Source: Micromonospora echinospora
GTDB lineage: Bacteria > Actinomycetota > Actinomycetes > Mycobacteriales > Micromonosporaceae
Length of the DNA: 64,000 bases
Direction: 5' to 3'
Assembly: GCF_900091495.1 (NCBI RefSeq)
Contig: NZ_LT607413.1
Coordinates: forward strand, 5,409,001 to 5,473,000
A program made the position numbers and the translations under genes. Below are positions 43,329 to 51,963 of the stretch, in pieces (the first letter of the stretch is position 1; every line of letters begins with the position of its first letter). The notes beneath the pieces are model-generated. The model saw nothing but the letters and a program-made list of their open reading frames with translations, searched no databases and had not been told where the DNA came from.

Positions 43329-44639
43329 TTGACCTCGTCCGTGCAGAACCCGCCACCGCCGACCGGCACCCGTACCGTGGTGATGGTCGACGTGTACGCG
43401 CCGACCATGCGGCTGGCCCGGGCCTTCGCCGACGCCGGCTGCGCCGTCGTCCGGGTGCGCAGCACCCCGGAGATCCCCGCCGTGTACGCCGGGCACGCCG
43501 ACCCGGCCGCCGAGGCGCTCTTCGTCGACACCATCGTCCACTCCGGCGACGTCGAGTCGACCGGCAAGGCGGTCGCCGACCACGACCCGGTCGCCGTCGT
43601 GACCGGCGGTGAACTGGGCGTCGAACTGGCCGACCGGCTGAGCGAGACGCTCGGCCTGACCAGCAACGGGACGCGTCACAGCGCGGCCCGGCGGGACAAG
43701 TACCGCCAGATCGAGGCCGTCCGGGCGGCCGGGCTGCCCACCGCCCGCCAGCTGCTCGTTACCGACGCCGACGAACTGGCCGACTGGCACCGCGACCTGG
43801 GCGCCCGCGTGGTGGTCAAGCCGGTGCGCAGTGCCGGCAACGACGGGGTGGCCTTCTGCGACACCCCGGCCGAGTCGGTGGCCGCCTACCGGGCGGTGGC
43901 CGGGGCCCGCAACATCTTCTCCCTGCCCAACGACGCCGTGGTCGCCCAGGAGTACCTCACCGGCACCGAGTACGTGGTCAACACCGTCAGCCGTGACGGC
44001 CGGCACCGGGCCACCGACGTCTGGCGGTACACCAAGATCTCCGCCAACGGGGTCCGCGACCGGATCAGCGGCGCGGTCCTGGTGGCGCCCGACGCGCCGG
44101 TGCGGGACACCCTGGTCCGGTACGCCGCCGACGTCCTCGACGCCCTCGACGTGCGGCACGGCCCGGCACACCACGAGATCATGCTCACCGCCGACGGGCC
44201 CCGCCTCGTCGAGGTCGGGGTGCGGCTGTGCGGCGCGGACACCGCCGCCCAGGCGTTGCTGGCCCTCGGCGAGTCCCAGGTCGAACGCACCGTCCAGGCC
44301 TACCTCGACCCGGCCGGTTTCCTGGCCGCCGTGGACGACCCCCAGCAACTGCGCCGGCACGTGGCGATGGCCTTCCTCACCGCCCCGGTCACCGGAACCC
44401 TGCGCGGCTACCCGCTGCTGGAACGGGTCCGCGAGCTGGAGAGCCTGCACGAGATCCAGATCGGGGTGCACCCCGGCCAGCGGCTGCCGTTGACCGTGGA
44501 CGACACCACCGAACCGATGATGGTCGTCCTCGCCCACCCCCGCGCCGAGGTGGTCGAACGCGACCTGGCCACGGTGGGCTGGCTGGACGGGTACGGCTTC
44601 TACGACCTGGAGCCCGAGACCACCGCGAGCGCCGCGTGA
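43329..44639 (+). CDS. ATP-grasp ligase, DdaF/L-amino-acid ligase type
   Basis: 436 residues starting at TTG 43329, which has GAGGAG 5-7 bases upstream. The N-terminal fold (TVVMVDVYAPTMRLARAF) precedes an ATP-grasp domain with the nucleotide loop VVVKPVRSAGNDGVAFC, and HHEIMLTADGPRLVEVGVRLCG with the metal-binding Glu residues. Such enzymes join two amino or carboxylic acids into an amide through an acyl phosphate, for example DdaF in dapdiamide synthesis and L-amino-acid ligases. Here it would couple the products of the PLP enzymes, replacing an NIS synthetase or NRPS. It belongs to the same operon (9 bases from the previous stop). Confidence 0.93.
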   Translation: MTSSVQNPPPPTGTRTVVMVDVYAPTMRLARAFADAGCAVVRVRSTPEIPAVYAGHADPAAEALFVDTIVHSGDVESTGKAVADHDPVAVVTGGELGVELADRLSETLGLTSNGTRHSAARRDKYRQIEAVRAAGLPTARQLLVTDADELADWHRDLGARVVVKPVRSAGNDGVAFCDTPAESVAAYRAVAGARNIFSLPNDAVVAQEYLTGTEYVVNTVSRDGRHRATDVWRYTKISANGVRDRISGAVLVAPDAPVRDTLVRYAADVLDALDVRHGPAHHEIMLTADGPRLVEVGVRLCGADTAAQALLALGESQVERTVQAYLDPAGFLAAVDDPQQLRRHVAMAFLTAPVTGTLRGYPLLERVRELESLHEIQIGVHPGQRLPLTVDDTTEPMMVVLAHPRAEVVERDLATVGWLDGYGFYDLEPETTASAA

Positions 44640-44697
44640 ACGCGGTGACGGCGCGGCCCCGGCGGACGGCGACCGGAGCGCTTGCCGGAGGTCCCCG

Positions 44698-46026
44698 ATG
44701 ACCGCGCCGTCCGCGCCAGCCCGAAGCCGGCCAGCCTCCCGCTACGCGCGACTGTGGCGGGTGCCGGGAGCGCCGCTGCTGCTCGTCGGCGGGGTGGTGG
44801 CCCGGCTCGGCCAGGGGGTCACCGTGCTCGCCTGGATCCTCCTGGTCCGTGAGACCACCGGCTCGTTCGCCGACGCGGCACTGGTCGGGGCGTCGGTGTC
44901 GCTGGCCACGGCGGTCACCGCGCCGATCGGGGGGCGGCTGGCCGACCGCTTCGGCGCGCACCGGGTGCTGCCGCTCTACGGCGCGGCCTACGCCACCGCC
45001 CAACTGCTGCTGCTGGCGGCCACCCTGACCCGGCAGCCGGTGCCCCTGCTCTGCGTCCTCGCCGCGCTGTCCGGGGCGGTCTTCCCGGCCATCAGCCCGG
45101 CACTGCGCGCGGCCTGGACCGTGCTGACCGGACAGGGCACCGGCCGCGAGGACGTCCGCAGCACCGCGATGGCGGCCGAGTCGACGCTCTTCGAACTGGT
45201 CTTCGTCGTCGGCCCGCTGCTGCTGTCGGCGGCGATGCTCGTCGCCGACCCGCTCGCCGCGCTGACCGGCTCCCGGTCCGGGATCGCCGGCCCTGCCGCC
45301 GCGATCGTCCTGGCCGCCGTCTGTGCCGGCGGCGGCACGGCGGTGCTCGCCCGGGGCCGGGCGCTGCGGCAGCTACGCCCGCATGGAGGCACCCCGACCC
45401 GGGGGCTCGGGCCGCTGCGCTCGCCCCGGATGCCGGCGCTGCTGCTCTGCGCCGCCGGTGTCGCCTTCTCCTTCGGCGCGTCGCCGGTCGCGGTGGCCGC
45501 CTTCGCCACCGAGCACGACGGCGACCGCGCCGAGGCGGTCACCGGTGTGCTGATCGCCGTCTGGAGCCTCGGCAGCGCCGCCGCCGGGCTCTGGTACGGC
45601 GCCCGGACCTGGCAGACCCCGCTGACCCGGCAGTTGACCTGGCTGCTGGCCGGTCTCTCAGCCGGCTACGCGGCCTGGGCGTTGTCGCCCAACAGCACCG
45701 TGCTCGGCGGGGTGCTGCTGCTCAGCGGGGCGGTGATCGCCCCGGCGATGACCGTGCAGGCCGGACTGATGGCCCGGATCGCCCCGGCGTCGATGCTCAC
45801 CGAGGCGTACACCTGGCTGACCACCGTCAACCTGTCGCTGGCCGCGCTCGGCTCCGCGGTGACCGGCGCGATCGTCGACGGACCGGCCGGGGCGGCCGGT
45901 GGCTTCCTGGCCTGCGCCGGGGCCGCCGCGGCGGCGGCCGTGCTGGCTGCCTGGCCGGGGGTGCTGGCCCCGCGTCGTGTCCGCGAGGTGGTCGACCAAC
46001 CGGCCGACCCGGTGCAGGTCCCCTGA
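44698..46026 (+). CDS. MFS transporter, probable metallophore exporter
   Basis: 442 residues from ATG 44698 with CCGGAGG upstream. About twelve membrane helices and the motif A-like GGRLADRFGAHR after helix 2 identify a major facilitator, of the drug:H+ antiporter/EntS-like group. Exporters of this type secrete siderophores in many NIS and NRPS gene clusters. It sits between the biosynthetic enzymes and the importer genes, so export of the small molecule made by the operon is the simplest role. The specificity cannot be proved from sequence. Confidence 0.9.
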   Translation: MTAPSAPARSRPASRYARLWRVPGAPLLLVGGVVARLGQGVTVLAWILLVRETTGSFADAALVGASVSLATAVTAPIGGRLADRFGAHRVLPLYGAAYATAQLLLLAATLTRQPVPLLCVLAALSGAVFPAISPALRAAWTVLTGQGTGREDVRSTAMAAESTLFELVFVVGPLLLSAAMLVADPLAALTGSRSGIAGPAAAIVLAAVCAGGGTAVLARGRALRQLRPHGGTPTRGLGPLRSPRMPALLLCAAGVAFSFGASPVAVAAFATEHDGDRAEAVTGVLIAVWSLGSAAAGLWYGARTWQTPLTRQLTWLLAGLSAGYAAWALSPNSTVLGGVLLLSGAVIAPAMTVQAGLMARIAPASMLTEAYTWLTTVNLSLAALGSAVTGAIVDGPAGAAGGFLACAGAAAAAAVLAAWPGVLAPRRVREVVDQPADPVQVP

Positions 46027-46051
46027 ATTTCCGTTTCTCCGAAAGGTACCG

Positions 46052-47206
46052 ATGAACGCCCCGAACATCGCCCGTCGCCGTCCCCGTGCGGCACTCGCCG
46101 GGCTGCTGGCGCTCGTCCTCGGCCTCACCCTCACCGGGTGCGGCTCCGACAGCGCGGCCACCTCGGCCGGGTCGACCGCGAAGCCGGTCACCGTCACCGA
46201 CCACTGGAAGCGCACCGTCGAGGTGCCGGCCAACCCGAAGCGCGTCGTGGTGCTGGAGTGGGAAGGTCTGATCACCAAGTCCATGCGGATCTTCGGTGTC
46301 GAGGACACCCTGGTCGGCGTCGACACCGCCACGAAGAAGATGGGCTACCGCGCCAAGCTCGTACCCAGCATCGACCGGGCCGAGGCGCTCGGCTCCCCGT
46401 GGAGCGGGGTCAACTACGAGCGCCTCGTCGGCCTCAAGCCCGACGTCGTGTTCCTGGAAGCCTGGGTGGCCAGCGAGGAGAACCGGACCCTGCACCAGGA
46501 GGTGGTCGACAAGATCGAGTCCCTCGGCGTCCCCGTGGTGGTCCTCCTCTCGCCGTCCAACTTCGACCAGCCCGACATCCGGACCGCCTGGGAACACATC
46601 ACCATCACCGGTGCGGTCTTCGGCAAGCAGGCGGAGGCCGCGAAGCTCGTCGGACGGCTCCAGGCCGGCCTCGACAAGGTCACCGCCCGGACCCGCGACA
46701 TCCCGGAGGCCGAGCGCACCCCAGTGGCGTACTTCGCCACGATCAACAACGTGATGGGGACGAAGAGCATCCAGTCGTACCTGCTCACCGAGATCGTCGG
46801 GGCCCGCAACGTGGCCGGCGCGGGCACCTTCGTCACCGTCTCCGAGGAGAAGCTGCTCGCCCTCGACCCGGAGGCCATGGTGGTCGCCGGACACGAGGGC
46901 TACCTCGACCCGGCCCTGATCCATGCCGGGCGGCACGCCGGCCTGAACTGGGCCAACCTCGGCGAGATGCGGGCCATCCGGAACAAGCGCCTCGTCGCGC
47001 TCGGCTACGACGAGTGGCGGGCCACCGTGGAGACCCCGATCGCCCTGCTGAAGATGGCGAAGCTGGCGTACCCCGACCGCTTCGCCGACGTCGACGTCGC
47101 CGCCGAGGAGGTCGCCTTCTACCGCGAGGTCTACGGCATGGACGAGCAGCGGGCCCGGGAGGCCATCGAGGCGCAGAAGTACGTCGGGGACCTGGAGGTC
47201 AAGTGA
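46052..47206 (+). CDS. Siderophore-type ABC transporter binding lipoprotein (FecB/FhuD-like)
   Basis: 384 residues from ATG 46052 with GAAAGG upstream. The signal peptide ends in a lipobox LTLTGC (Cys30), so it is a surface lipoprotein. The mature part has the periplasmic-binding class III helical-backbone fold (RVVVLEWEGLITKSM, VGLKPDVVFLEAW, EKLLALDPEAMVVAG) used for Fe-siderophores, cobalamin and heme, unlike the cluster-9 fold of ZnuA. It probably captures the metal-loaded product of this operon. Its stop overlaps the permease start (GTGA), so the importer genes are coupled. Confidence 0.93.
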   Translation: MNAPNIARRRPRAALAGLLALVLGLTLTGCGSDSAATSAGSTAKPVTVTDHWKRTVEVPANPKRVVVLEWEGLITKSMRIFGVEDTLVGVDTATKKMGYRAKLVPSIDRAEALGSPWSGVNYERLVGLKPDVVFLEAWVASEENRTLHQEVVDKIESLGVPVVVLLSPSNFDQPDIRTAWEHITITGAVFGKQAEAAKLVGRLQAGLDKVTARTRDIPEAERTPVAYFATINNVMGTKSIQSYLLTEIVGARNVAGAGTFVTVSEEKLLALDPEAMVVAGHEGYLDPALIHAGRHAGLNWANLGEMRAIRNKRLVALGYDEWRATVETPIALLKMAKLAYPDRFADVDVAAEEVAFYREVYGMDEQRAREAIEAQKYVGDLEVK

Positions 47207-48312
47207 CCCCGTCCGTATCCCGCGCCGCCCTCTCCCCGGTGCCCGGCCCGCCGGCCCCGGGAGAGGGCGGCGGCCCGCCGCGCGAGGGCACCGCCGCGCG
47301 TGGCAACCGCGTCCGCATCCTGCTGCTGGCGACCACGACCGTGCTCGTCGGCGTGGTGGCGGTGGTCTCCATCATGGTCGGCGCGTACGTCGTCCCGGTC
47401 GGCGACGTGCTGGCCGTGCTCGCCGCCCGGGTCGGACTGACCGACGACACCAACAACCTGCACGACGCCGTGGTGTGGGACCTGCGGCTGACCCGGGTGC
47501 TGCTCGCCGGGGCCGTCGGCGCGGCCCTCGCCTGTAGCGGAGCGGCCTACCAGGGCACCTTCCGCAACCCCCTGGTGGAGCCGTTCATCCTCGGCGTCAG
47601 CGCCGGTGCGGCCTTCGGCGCGGGCGTGTCCGTCATGGTGGACCTGCCGCTGTCGATGCAGGTGATGGCCTTCGTCTTCGGCATGGTCGCGGTCGGACTG
47701 ACCTACAGCCTCTCCCGGGTACGCGGGGAACGCCCCACCGTCACCCTGATCCTCGCCGGGGTGGTGGTCGGCTCGTTCTTCTCCGCGATCTTCTCCCTCT
47801 TCCAGTACGTCGGCACCGACGAGCAGCTCCGCCGCCTGGTCTTCTGGATCATGGGCGGCTTCTACCGGGCCACCTGGAGCGACGTCGCCGTGGTCGTGCC
47901 GGCCTCGGTGCTCGGGTGCCTGCTGCTCTGGCGGACCGGCTGGCGGATGAACATCCTCAGCCTCGGCGACGACGAGGCGCGGTCCCTCGGCGTCGACCCC
48001 GAACCGCTGCGCCGGTGGGTGATCGTCCTGGCCACCGCGCTGACCGCGCTGGCCGTCTCGGTCTCCGGCATCATCGCCTGGGTGGGGCTGCTCGTCCCGC
48101 ACGCCGCCCGGCTGCTCGTCGGACCGGACCACCGCTTCGTCGTCCCGCTGTCGGCCACCCTGGGCGCGGTCTTCGTCATGGTCTGCGACGACATCGCCCG
48201 GACCATCCACTCCGGCGAGGTGCCGATCACCATCATCACCTCCATCCTCGGGGCGCCGTACCTGGTCTACCTGCTGCGCACCCGGTCCACCTTCCTGGGA
48301 GCGCAGTCGTGA
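47203..48312 (+). CDS. FecCD/BtuC-type ABC transporter permease
   Basis: 369 residues from GTG 47203 with GGAGG upstream. A 35-residue Pro/Gly-rich N-terminus leads to about ten membrane helices, with the FecCD motifs (YQGTFRNPLVEPFILGVSAGAAFGA and GIIAWVGLLVPHAARLLVGPDHR). These permeases move metal chelates such as ferric siderophores, heme or cobalamin. It overlaps the ATPase gene by 4 nt. It forms the channel with the lipoprotein at 46052 and the ATPase at 48309. Confidence 0.94.
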   Translation: MTPSVSRAALSPVPGPPAPGEGGGPPREGTAARGNRVRILLLATTTVLVGVVAVVSIMVGAYVVPVGDVLAVLAARVGLTDDTNNLHDAVVWDLRLTRVLLAGAVGAALACSGAAYQGTFRNPLVEPFILGVSAGAAFGAGVSVMVDLPLSMQVMAFVFGMVAVGLTYSLSRVRGERPTVTLILAGVVVGSFFSAIFSLFQYVGTDEQLRRLVFWIMGGFYRATWSDVAVVVPASVLGCLLLWRTGWRMNILSLGDDEARSLGVDPEPLRRWVIVLATALTALAVSVSGIIAWVGLLVPHAARLLVGPDHRFVVPLSATLGAVFVMVCDDIARTIHSGEVPITIITSILGAPYLVYLLRTRSTFLGAQS

Positions 48313-49133
48313 CCCTGCGGGTACGGGGACTCTCCTTCGCCTACGGCGACCGGCCGGTGCTCGACGGCATCGACCTCGACCTGCGGGCCGGCGAACTGTG
48401 CGCGCTCTTCGGCCCGAACGGCAGCGGCAAATCCACCCTGTACCGGTGCCTCCTCGGGCACCTGCGCCACGGCGGCACCGTCACCCTCGACGGCACCGAT
48501 CTGGGCCGGCTGCGCCCCGCCGAGGTCGCCCGCCGGGTGTCGTACGTGCCGCAGCAGCACACCAACCCGTTCCCGTTCACCGTGCTGGACATGGTGCTGA
48601 TGGGCCGTACCCCGCACCTCGGCGGGGTGTTCGGCCCCCGGCGGCGTGACGTCGAGGCCTGCGATCGGGTGCTGGAGCAGGTCGGTCTGGCCGCCGACCG
48701 GGACCGGCACTACCACACCCTCAGCGGCGGGCAGCGCCAGCTCGTGCTGATCGCCCGCGCCCTGGCGCAGGACTGTGACGTGCTGCTGCTGGACGAACCC
48801 ACCGCCAGCCTCGACTTCGGCAACCAGATGTGGGTCTGGCGAACCGTGCGCGACCTGGCCCGCGCCGGACGGGCGGTGCTGGTCTGCACCCACGAGCCCA
48901 ACCACGTGCTGTGGTTCTGCGACCGGGTGGTGGCCCTGGGCCGCCAGGGTCGGCTCCTGGCCGACGGCACGCCCCGGGAGGTGGTCACCACCGACCTGGT
49001 GACCAGGCTGTACCCCTCGGTGGGGGCGCTCACCACCAGCACCGACGTCACCGTCGCCCCCGCCGACACGCACGCGCCGGTCACCGACCGGGTCCTGCCC
49101 GCTCACCGTCCGCCCGCGTCCGTCCGACCCTGA
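48309..49133 (+). CDS. ABC transporter ATPase, FecE/FhuC type
   Basis: 274 residues from GTG 48309, overlapping the permease stop by 4 nt. It has Walker [10 protein letters not shown], the Q-loop, signature LSGGQRQ and Walker [13 protein letters not shown], as in siderophore/cobalamin importers (FhuC, BtuD). It is the last gene of the operon; the C-terminal 40 residues ([14 protein letters not shown]) are an unstructured tail. It powers uptake of the chelate through the FecCD-type permease. Confidence 0.94.
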   Translation: MTLRVRGLSFAYGDRPVLDGIDLDLRAGELCALFGPNGSGKSTLYRCLLGHLRHGGTVTLDGTDLGRLRPAEVARRVSYVPQQHTNPFPFTVLDMVLMGRTPHLGGVFGPRRRDVEACDRVLEQVGLAADRDRHYHTLSGGQRQLVLIARALAQDCDVLLLDEPTASLDFGNQMWVWRTVRDLARAGRAVLVCTHEPNHVLWFCDRVVALGRQGRLLADGTPREVVTTDLVTRLYPSVGALTTSTDVTVAPADTHAPVTDRVLPAHRPPASVRP

Positions 49134-49147
49134 CGCGCGTCCGCGTC

Positions 49148-49164
49148 GGGGCCGACCCGGCCCC
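49148..49164 (+). terminator. Small hairpin at the end of the metallophore operon
   Basis: GGGGCCG (49148-49154) and CGGCCCC (49158-49164) pair around a 3-base loop, 14 bases after the ATPase stop. A second overlapping dyad (CCCCGGG with CCCGGGG) follows. Either could end the operon; the signal is short. Confidence 0.4.
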
Positions 49165-49212
49165 GGGCTCGTCGTCCCGGGGCCGCTGGCCCGGGTGCCG
49201 TACGCTGCCGCG

Positions 49213-49740
49213 ATGAGCCCACCGGCCCGCATCCTGGTCTACGGCGTGTACGGGGCCGGCAAGTCCACGCTCGCCGCCCGGCTGGCCGACCGGCTCGGGC
49301 TGCCGTGGTATCCGGTCGACGATCTGCTCTGGCAGCCCGGCTGGGTGGAGGTGCCGGTCCCGCAGCAGCGCAGCCGGATCGAGGCGATCTGCCGGCGGGA
49401 TCGGTGGATCCTCGACGGGGCGTACCACGGGTGGCGGGACGTGCCGCTGGCCCGCGCCGACCTGGTCGTCGGCCTGGACTACCCGCGTTGGCTCTCCTTC
49501 TGGCGGCTGCTGCGCCGCACCCTGCGTCGGCTGTCCAGCGGGGAGGAGATCTGCAACGGCAACCGGGAATCGCTGGGCAGTGTGCTCTCCCGGGACTCGG
49601 TCCTGGCCTGGCACGTGACCGCGTTCGGCCGGGCCCGGCGACGGATGCGTGCCTGGCAGGCCGACCCGTCCGGACCGCCGGTGCTGCTGTTCCGGTCCCC
49701 AGCAGCTCTGGACCGTTGGCTGGCCGACCTGCCCCGGTAG
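49213..49740 (+). CDS. P-loop kinase (adenylate kinase-like, FlaR/topology-modulation family)
   Basis: 175 residues from ATG 49213. The Walker [10 protein letters not shown] is followed by the pattern [15 protein letters not shown] and [28 protein letters not shown], typical of small NMP-kinase-like proteins described as DNA topology modulation or shikimate kinase-like. Substrate unknown. There is no Shine-Dalgarno site but a -10-like TACGCT lies at 49201, 6 bases before the ATG, so the message may be leaderless; an upstream in-frame GTG at 49195 is the alternative. It is not coupled to its neighbours. Confidence 0.82.
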   Translation: MSPPARILVYGVYGAGKSTLAARLADRLGLPWYPVDDLLWQPGWVEVPVPQQRSRIEAICRRDRWILDGAYHGWRDVPLARADLVVGLDYPRWLSFWRLLRRTLRRLSSGEEICNGNRESLGSVLSRDSVLAWHVTAFGRARRRMRAWQADPSGPPVLLFRSPAALDRWLADLPR

Positions 49741-49949
49741 CCCTTCAGCCGCTCCTGTCGTCGCCACCTGTGGTCGACCGGCCGGGCGGGGAAAACCACT
49801 TGCCGGGTGGGGCGGGCTGCGCCACCGTGGGGGCATGACGTACTGACGGACACCATCTCGTCGAGCCGACGCTCCCGCCGCGCCGAACCGCGCCTTCGGG
49901 AGAGCCGTCGTGCCGTCCGTCCCCTCCTCGCGAACGAGAGAGCGTCACC
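49741..49949. other. Upstream region of the rtcB-prfH pair
   Basis: About 209 bases with no convincing gene. It contains imperfect CTCCCG/CGGGAG pairing but no clear regulatory site. In proteobacteria rtcB genes are often preceded by a sigma-54-dependent RtcR system; no such regulator is seen here. Confidence 0.4.
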
Positions 49950-51164
49950 TTGTCCCAGCACCAGCCCCGGCAGGGGTCCCTGCCGTCGTCCGTCCCGACC
50001 CCGGGAACCGCCACCGTCACCGTCTTCGCCGGCCCCCAGAGCTGGATCGAGTCCGACGCCGTCACGCAGTGCCACCAGGTGGCGGCCTTCGACGGCATGA
50101 TCCACGTCGCCGGCATGCCGGACCTGCACCCCGGCAAGGGTGCCCCGATCGGCGCGGCGATGGCGTCGACCGTGTTGTACCCGCACCTGGTGGGCTCCGA
50201 CATCGGCTGCGGCATCGCCGTCTTCCCCGTCGACCTGAAGCGCGTCGTACCCGAGCAGCTCGCCAACCGGTTCCCCGACCTCGACCACGCCCTCGACCCC
50301 GGCCGGGACGCCGACGACCCGGCCTGGTCCGTCGTGGACGGCGACATCCCCGCCGGATACGTCGAGGGACTGGGGACGGTGGGGCGGGGCAACCACTTCG
50401 TCGAGCTGGCCCGGGTCCGGGACGTCCTCGACCCGGGGCACGCCGCCCGCCTCGGGCTCGCCGCCGGCCAGGCCGTCCTGATCGTGCACAGCGGATCCCG
50501 GGGATTGGGGGAGCGGATCCTGCGGGCGCACACCGAGCGGCACGGCGCGGGTCCCGCCGCCGACCCCGCCGCGTACCTGGCCCGGCACGACGCCGCGGTG
50601 CGCTGGGGTTCGGTCAACCGTCGGCTGATCGCCGCCCGGGTCGCGCACGCCCTGGGCGCCCGGCCGACCGCCCCGATCGTCGACCAGTGCCACAACCTCG
50701 TCGAGATCCGCGACGGGGTCTACCTGCACCGCAAGGGCGCAGCCCCGGGTGACGGCCGGGACGTCCTGGTCGCCGGCACCCGGGGCACCTGCTCCTACCT
50801 GGTGGCCGCCCACGCCGGGCCGGATGCCAACTGGTCGGTGGCCCACGGCGCGGGCCGCAAGATGTCCCGCGCCGACGCCCTGCGCCGGGGCCGGGCCAAG
50901 CACACAGTCGAGGAACTGCGCCGGACGCCGGTGGGATCGCTGGTGGTCTGCGGTGACCGTCAACTGCTCTTCGAGGAGGCTCCGACGGCGTACAAGCGGA
51001 TCGAGCAGGTGATCGCCGACCTCACCGCGCACGGTCTGGCCACCCCCGTGGTCGCGACGGTCCCCCTGGTCACCTACAAGACGGCCGACCGTCCCCGGGG
51101 TGACACCCGACCCGACTGGCGACGGGACCACCGGGACCACCGGCGCGGCCGGGGCCGGTCGTGA
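49950..51164 (+). CDS. rtcB: RtcB family RNA ligase (RtcB2-like)
   Basis: 404 residues from TTG 49950 with GAGAGAG upstream; a longer start is not available in frame. RtcB motifs are all present: the Mn2+ ligands DIGCGIAVF (Asp84, Cys87), GNHFVE, HSGSRGLG and the guanylylated histidine in AHGAGRKMSR. RtcB joins 2',3'-cyclic phosphate (3'-phosphate) and 5'-OH RNA ends using GTP. It overlaps prfH by 4 nt, the arrangement known for the RtcB2-PrfH module that repairs ribosomes cut in the 16S decoding centre. It is shorter and more basic at its C-terminus (RRDHRDHRRGRGR) than housekeeping RtcB. Confidence 0.94.
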   Translation: MSQHQPRQGSLPSSVPTPGTATVTVFAGPQSWIESDAVTQCHQVAAFDGMIHVAGMPDLHPGKGAPIGAAMASTVLYPHLVGSDIGCGIAVFPVDLKRVVPEQLANRFPDLDHALDPGRDADDPAWSVVDGDIPAGYVEGLGTVGRGNHFVELARVRDVLDPGHAARLGLAAGQAVLIVHSGSRGLGERILRAHTERHGAGPAADPAAYLARHDAAVRWGSVNRRLIAARVAHALGARPTAPIVDQCHNLVEIRDGVYLHRKGAAPGDGRDVLVAGTRGTCSYLVAAHAGPDANWSVAHGAGRKMSRADALRRGRAKHTVEELRRTPVGSLVVCGDRQLLFEEAPTAYKRIEQVIADLTAHGLATPVVATVPLVTYKTADRPRGDTRPDWRRDHRDHRRGRGRS

Positions 51165-51814
51165 GCGGGGCACCCGCCGGGCCGGGCACCGACCAGCACC
51201 TGCTCCTGTCCGCCGGACGGGGGCCGCAGGAGTGCGCCTGGGCGGTCGCCCAGCTCGTCCGCCGCCTGGAAGCCGAAGCCAGCCGGCGGGGCCTGGTCAC
51301 CCGTCGGGTCCAGACCGTTCCCGGCGACCGACCCGGCACTCACCGGTCGGTCCTGCTGCGGATCTCGGGTGACGGTGTCGGACCGTTCGTCGGCTCGTGG
51401 ACCGGGACGCTGTGCTGGCAGGCGCCCAGTCCCTACCGGGCGGACACCGGGCGCAAGAACTGGTACGTCGTCGCCCGGCCGTGCGAGGTCGACGCGCCGC
51501 GCACGTCCTTCCGCGAGACCGACGTCGACGTGGTCGGGTGCCGTACCGGCGGACCCGGCGGGCAGCACCGGAACAAGGCCAGCACCGCGGTACGGGCGAC
51601 CCACCGTCCCTCGGGGCTGGTCGTCGTGGTGGACACCGAACGGCAGTTCAGCCAGAACCGCCGTCTCGCCCTGGAGTTGCTTCGGCAGCGCATCGCGCAC
51701 GACGACCGGGAAGCGGGCCGGGCCGTCACCGCCGCCCGTTGGCGCGTCCACGACGAGCTCGTACGCGGCGACCCCGTCCGGGTCGAGCGGCCGGACACCG
51801 GCCCCAAACATTGA
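51161..51814 (+). CDS. prfH: Peptide chain release factor homologue PrfH
   Basis: 217 residues from a GTG overlapping the rtcB stop (GTGA). It has the GGQ peptidyl-hydrolase motif at residues 133-135 (GGPGGQHRNK), a shortened class I release factor domain and no stop-codon-recognition tripeptide loop typical of RF1/RF2. PrfH is known to release stalled peptides on ribosomes damaged in 16S rRNA, with the neighbouring RtcB2 re-ligating the break. The C-terminus is rich in charged residues (RGDPVRVERPD). Together with rtcB it is a defence-like module against ribosome-cleaving toxins. Confidence 0.93.
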   Translation: MSGAPAGPGTDQHLLLSAGRGPQECAWAVAQLVRRLEAEASRRGLVTRRVQTVPGDRPGTHRSVLLRISGDGVGPFVGSWTGTLCWQAPSPYRADTGRKNWYVVARPCEVDAPRTSFRETDVDVVGCRTGGPGGQHRNKASTAVRATHRPSGLVVVVDTERQFSQNRRLALELLRQRIAHDDREAGRAVTAARWRVHDELVRGDPVRVERPDTGPKH

Positions 51815-51834
51815 CCAATGTCATTGACGTCAAT
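51806..51834 (+). promoter_or_regulatory. Compound element upstream of the chitinase gene
   Basis: AAACATTGAC (51806-51815, overlapping the prfH stop) is followed by ATGTCATTGAC and ATTGACGTCAAT (51823-51834), a perfect 12-bp palindrome. The same AAACATTGAC and ATGTC...TTGAC blocks occur at 9754-9782 before the beta-helix gene. The DasR site ACTGGTCTAGACCAGT was looked for and not found. Confidence 0.45.
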
Positions 51835-51853
51835 AGTTAATACTCTTTAGGAT
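51825..51853 (+). promoter_or_regulatory. Promoter of the chitinase gene
   Basis: TTGACG (51825-51830) and TAGGAT (51848-51853) are separated by 17 bases, a good match to a housekeeping -35/-10 promoter. It leaves an untranslated leader of about 100 bases before ATG 51964. The palindrome at 51823 overlaps the -35 box, so a regulator bound there would act directly. Confidence 0.6.
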
Positions 51854-51963
51854 TTGGCTGCCTCGAGGAAGACCGTCCCCGTCCCGCCCGTACGCCCGAC
51901 CGGTGGCTGGCCGCCCAGCGCCGGCCGGGGCGGCACGGCGTCCCGCCCACGGGAAGGCCCTCG

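Noticed and set aside
41784..44537. A very long open frame on the minus strand (over 900 codons) across the metallophore operon
   Set aside because: It is a shadow of three plus-strand PLP and ATP-grasp genes; its composition is rich in Arg/Gly/Val repeats with no domain, and it lacks a ribosome site.
51806..51834. DasR (dre) operator before the chitinase gene
   Set aside because: The ACTGGTCTAGACCAGT pattern is absent; the palindromes seen are A+T-rich and different.
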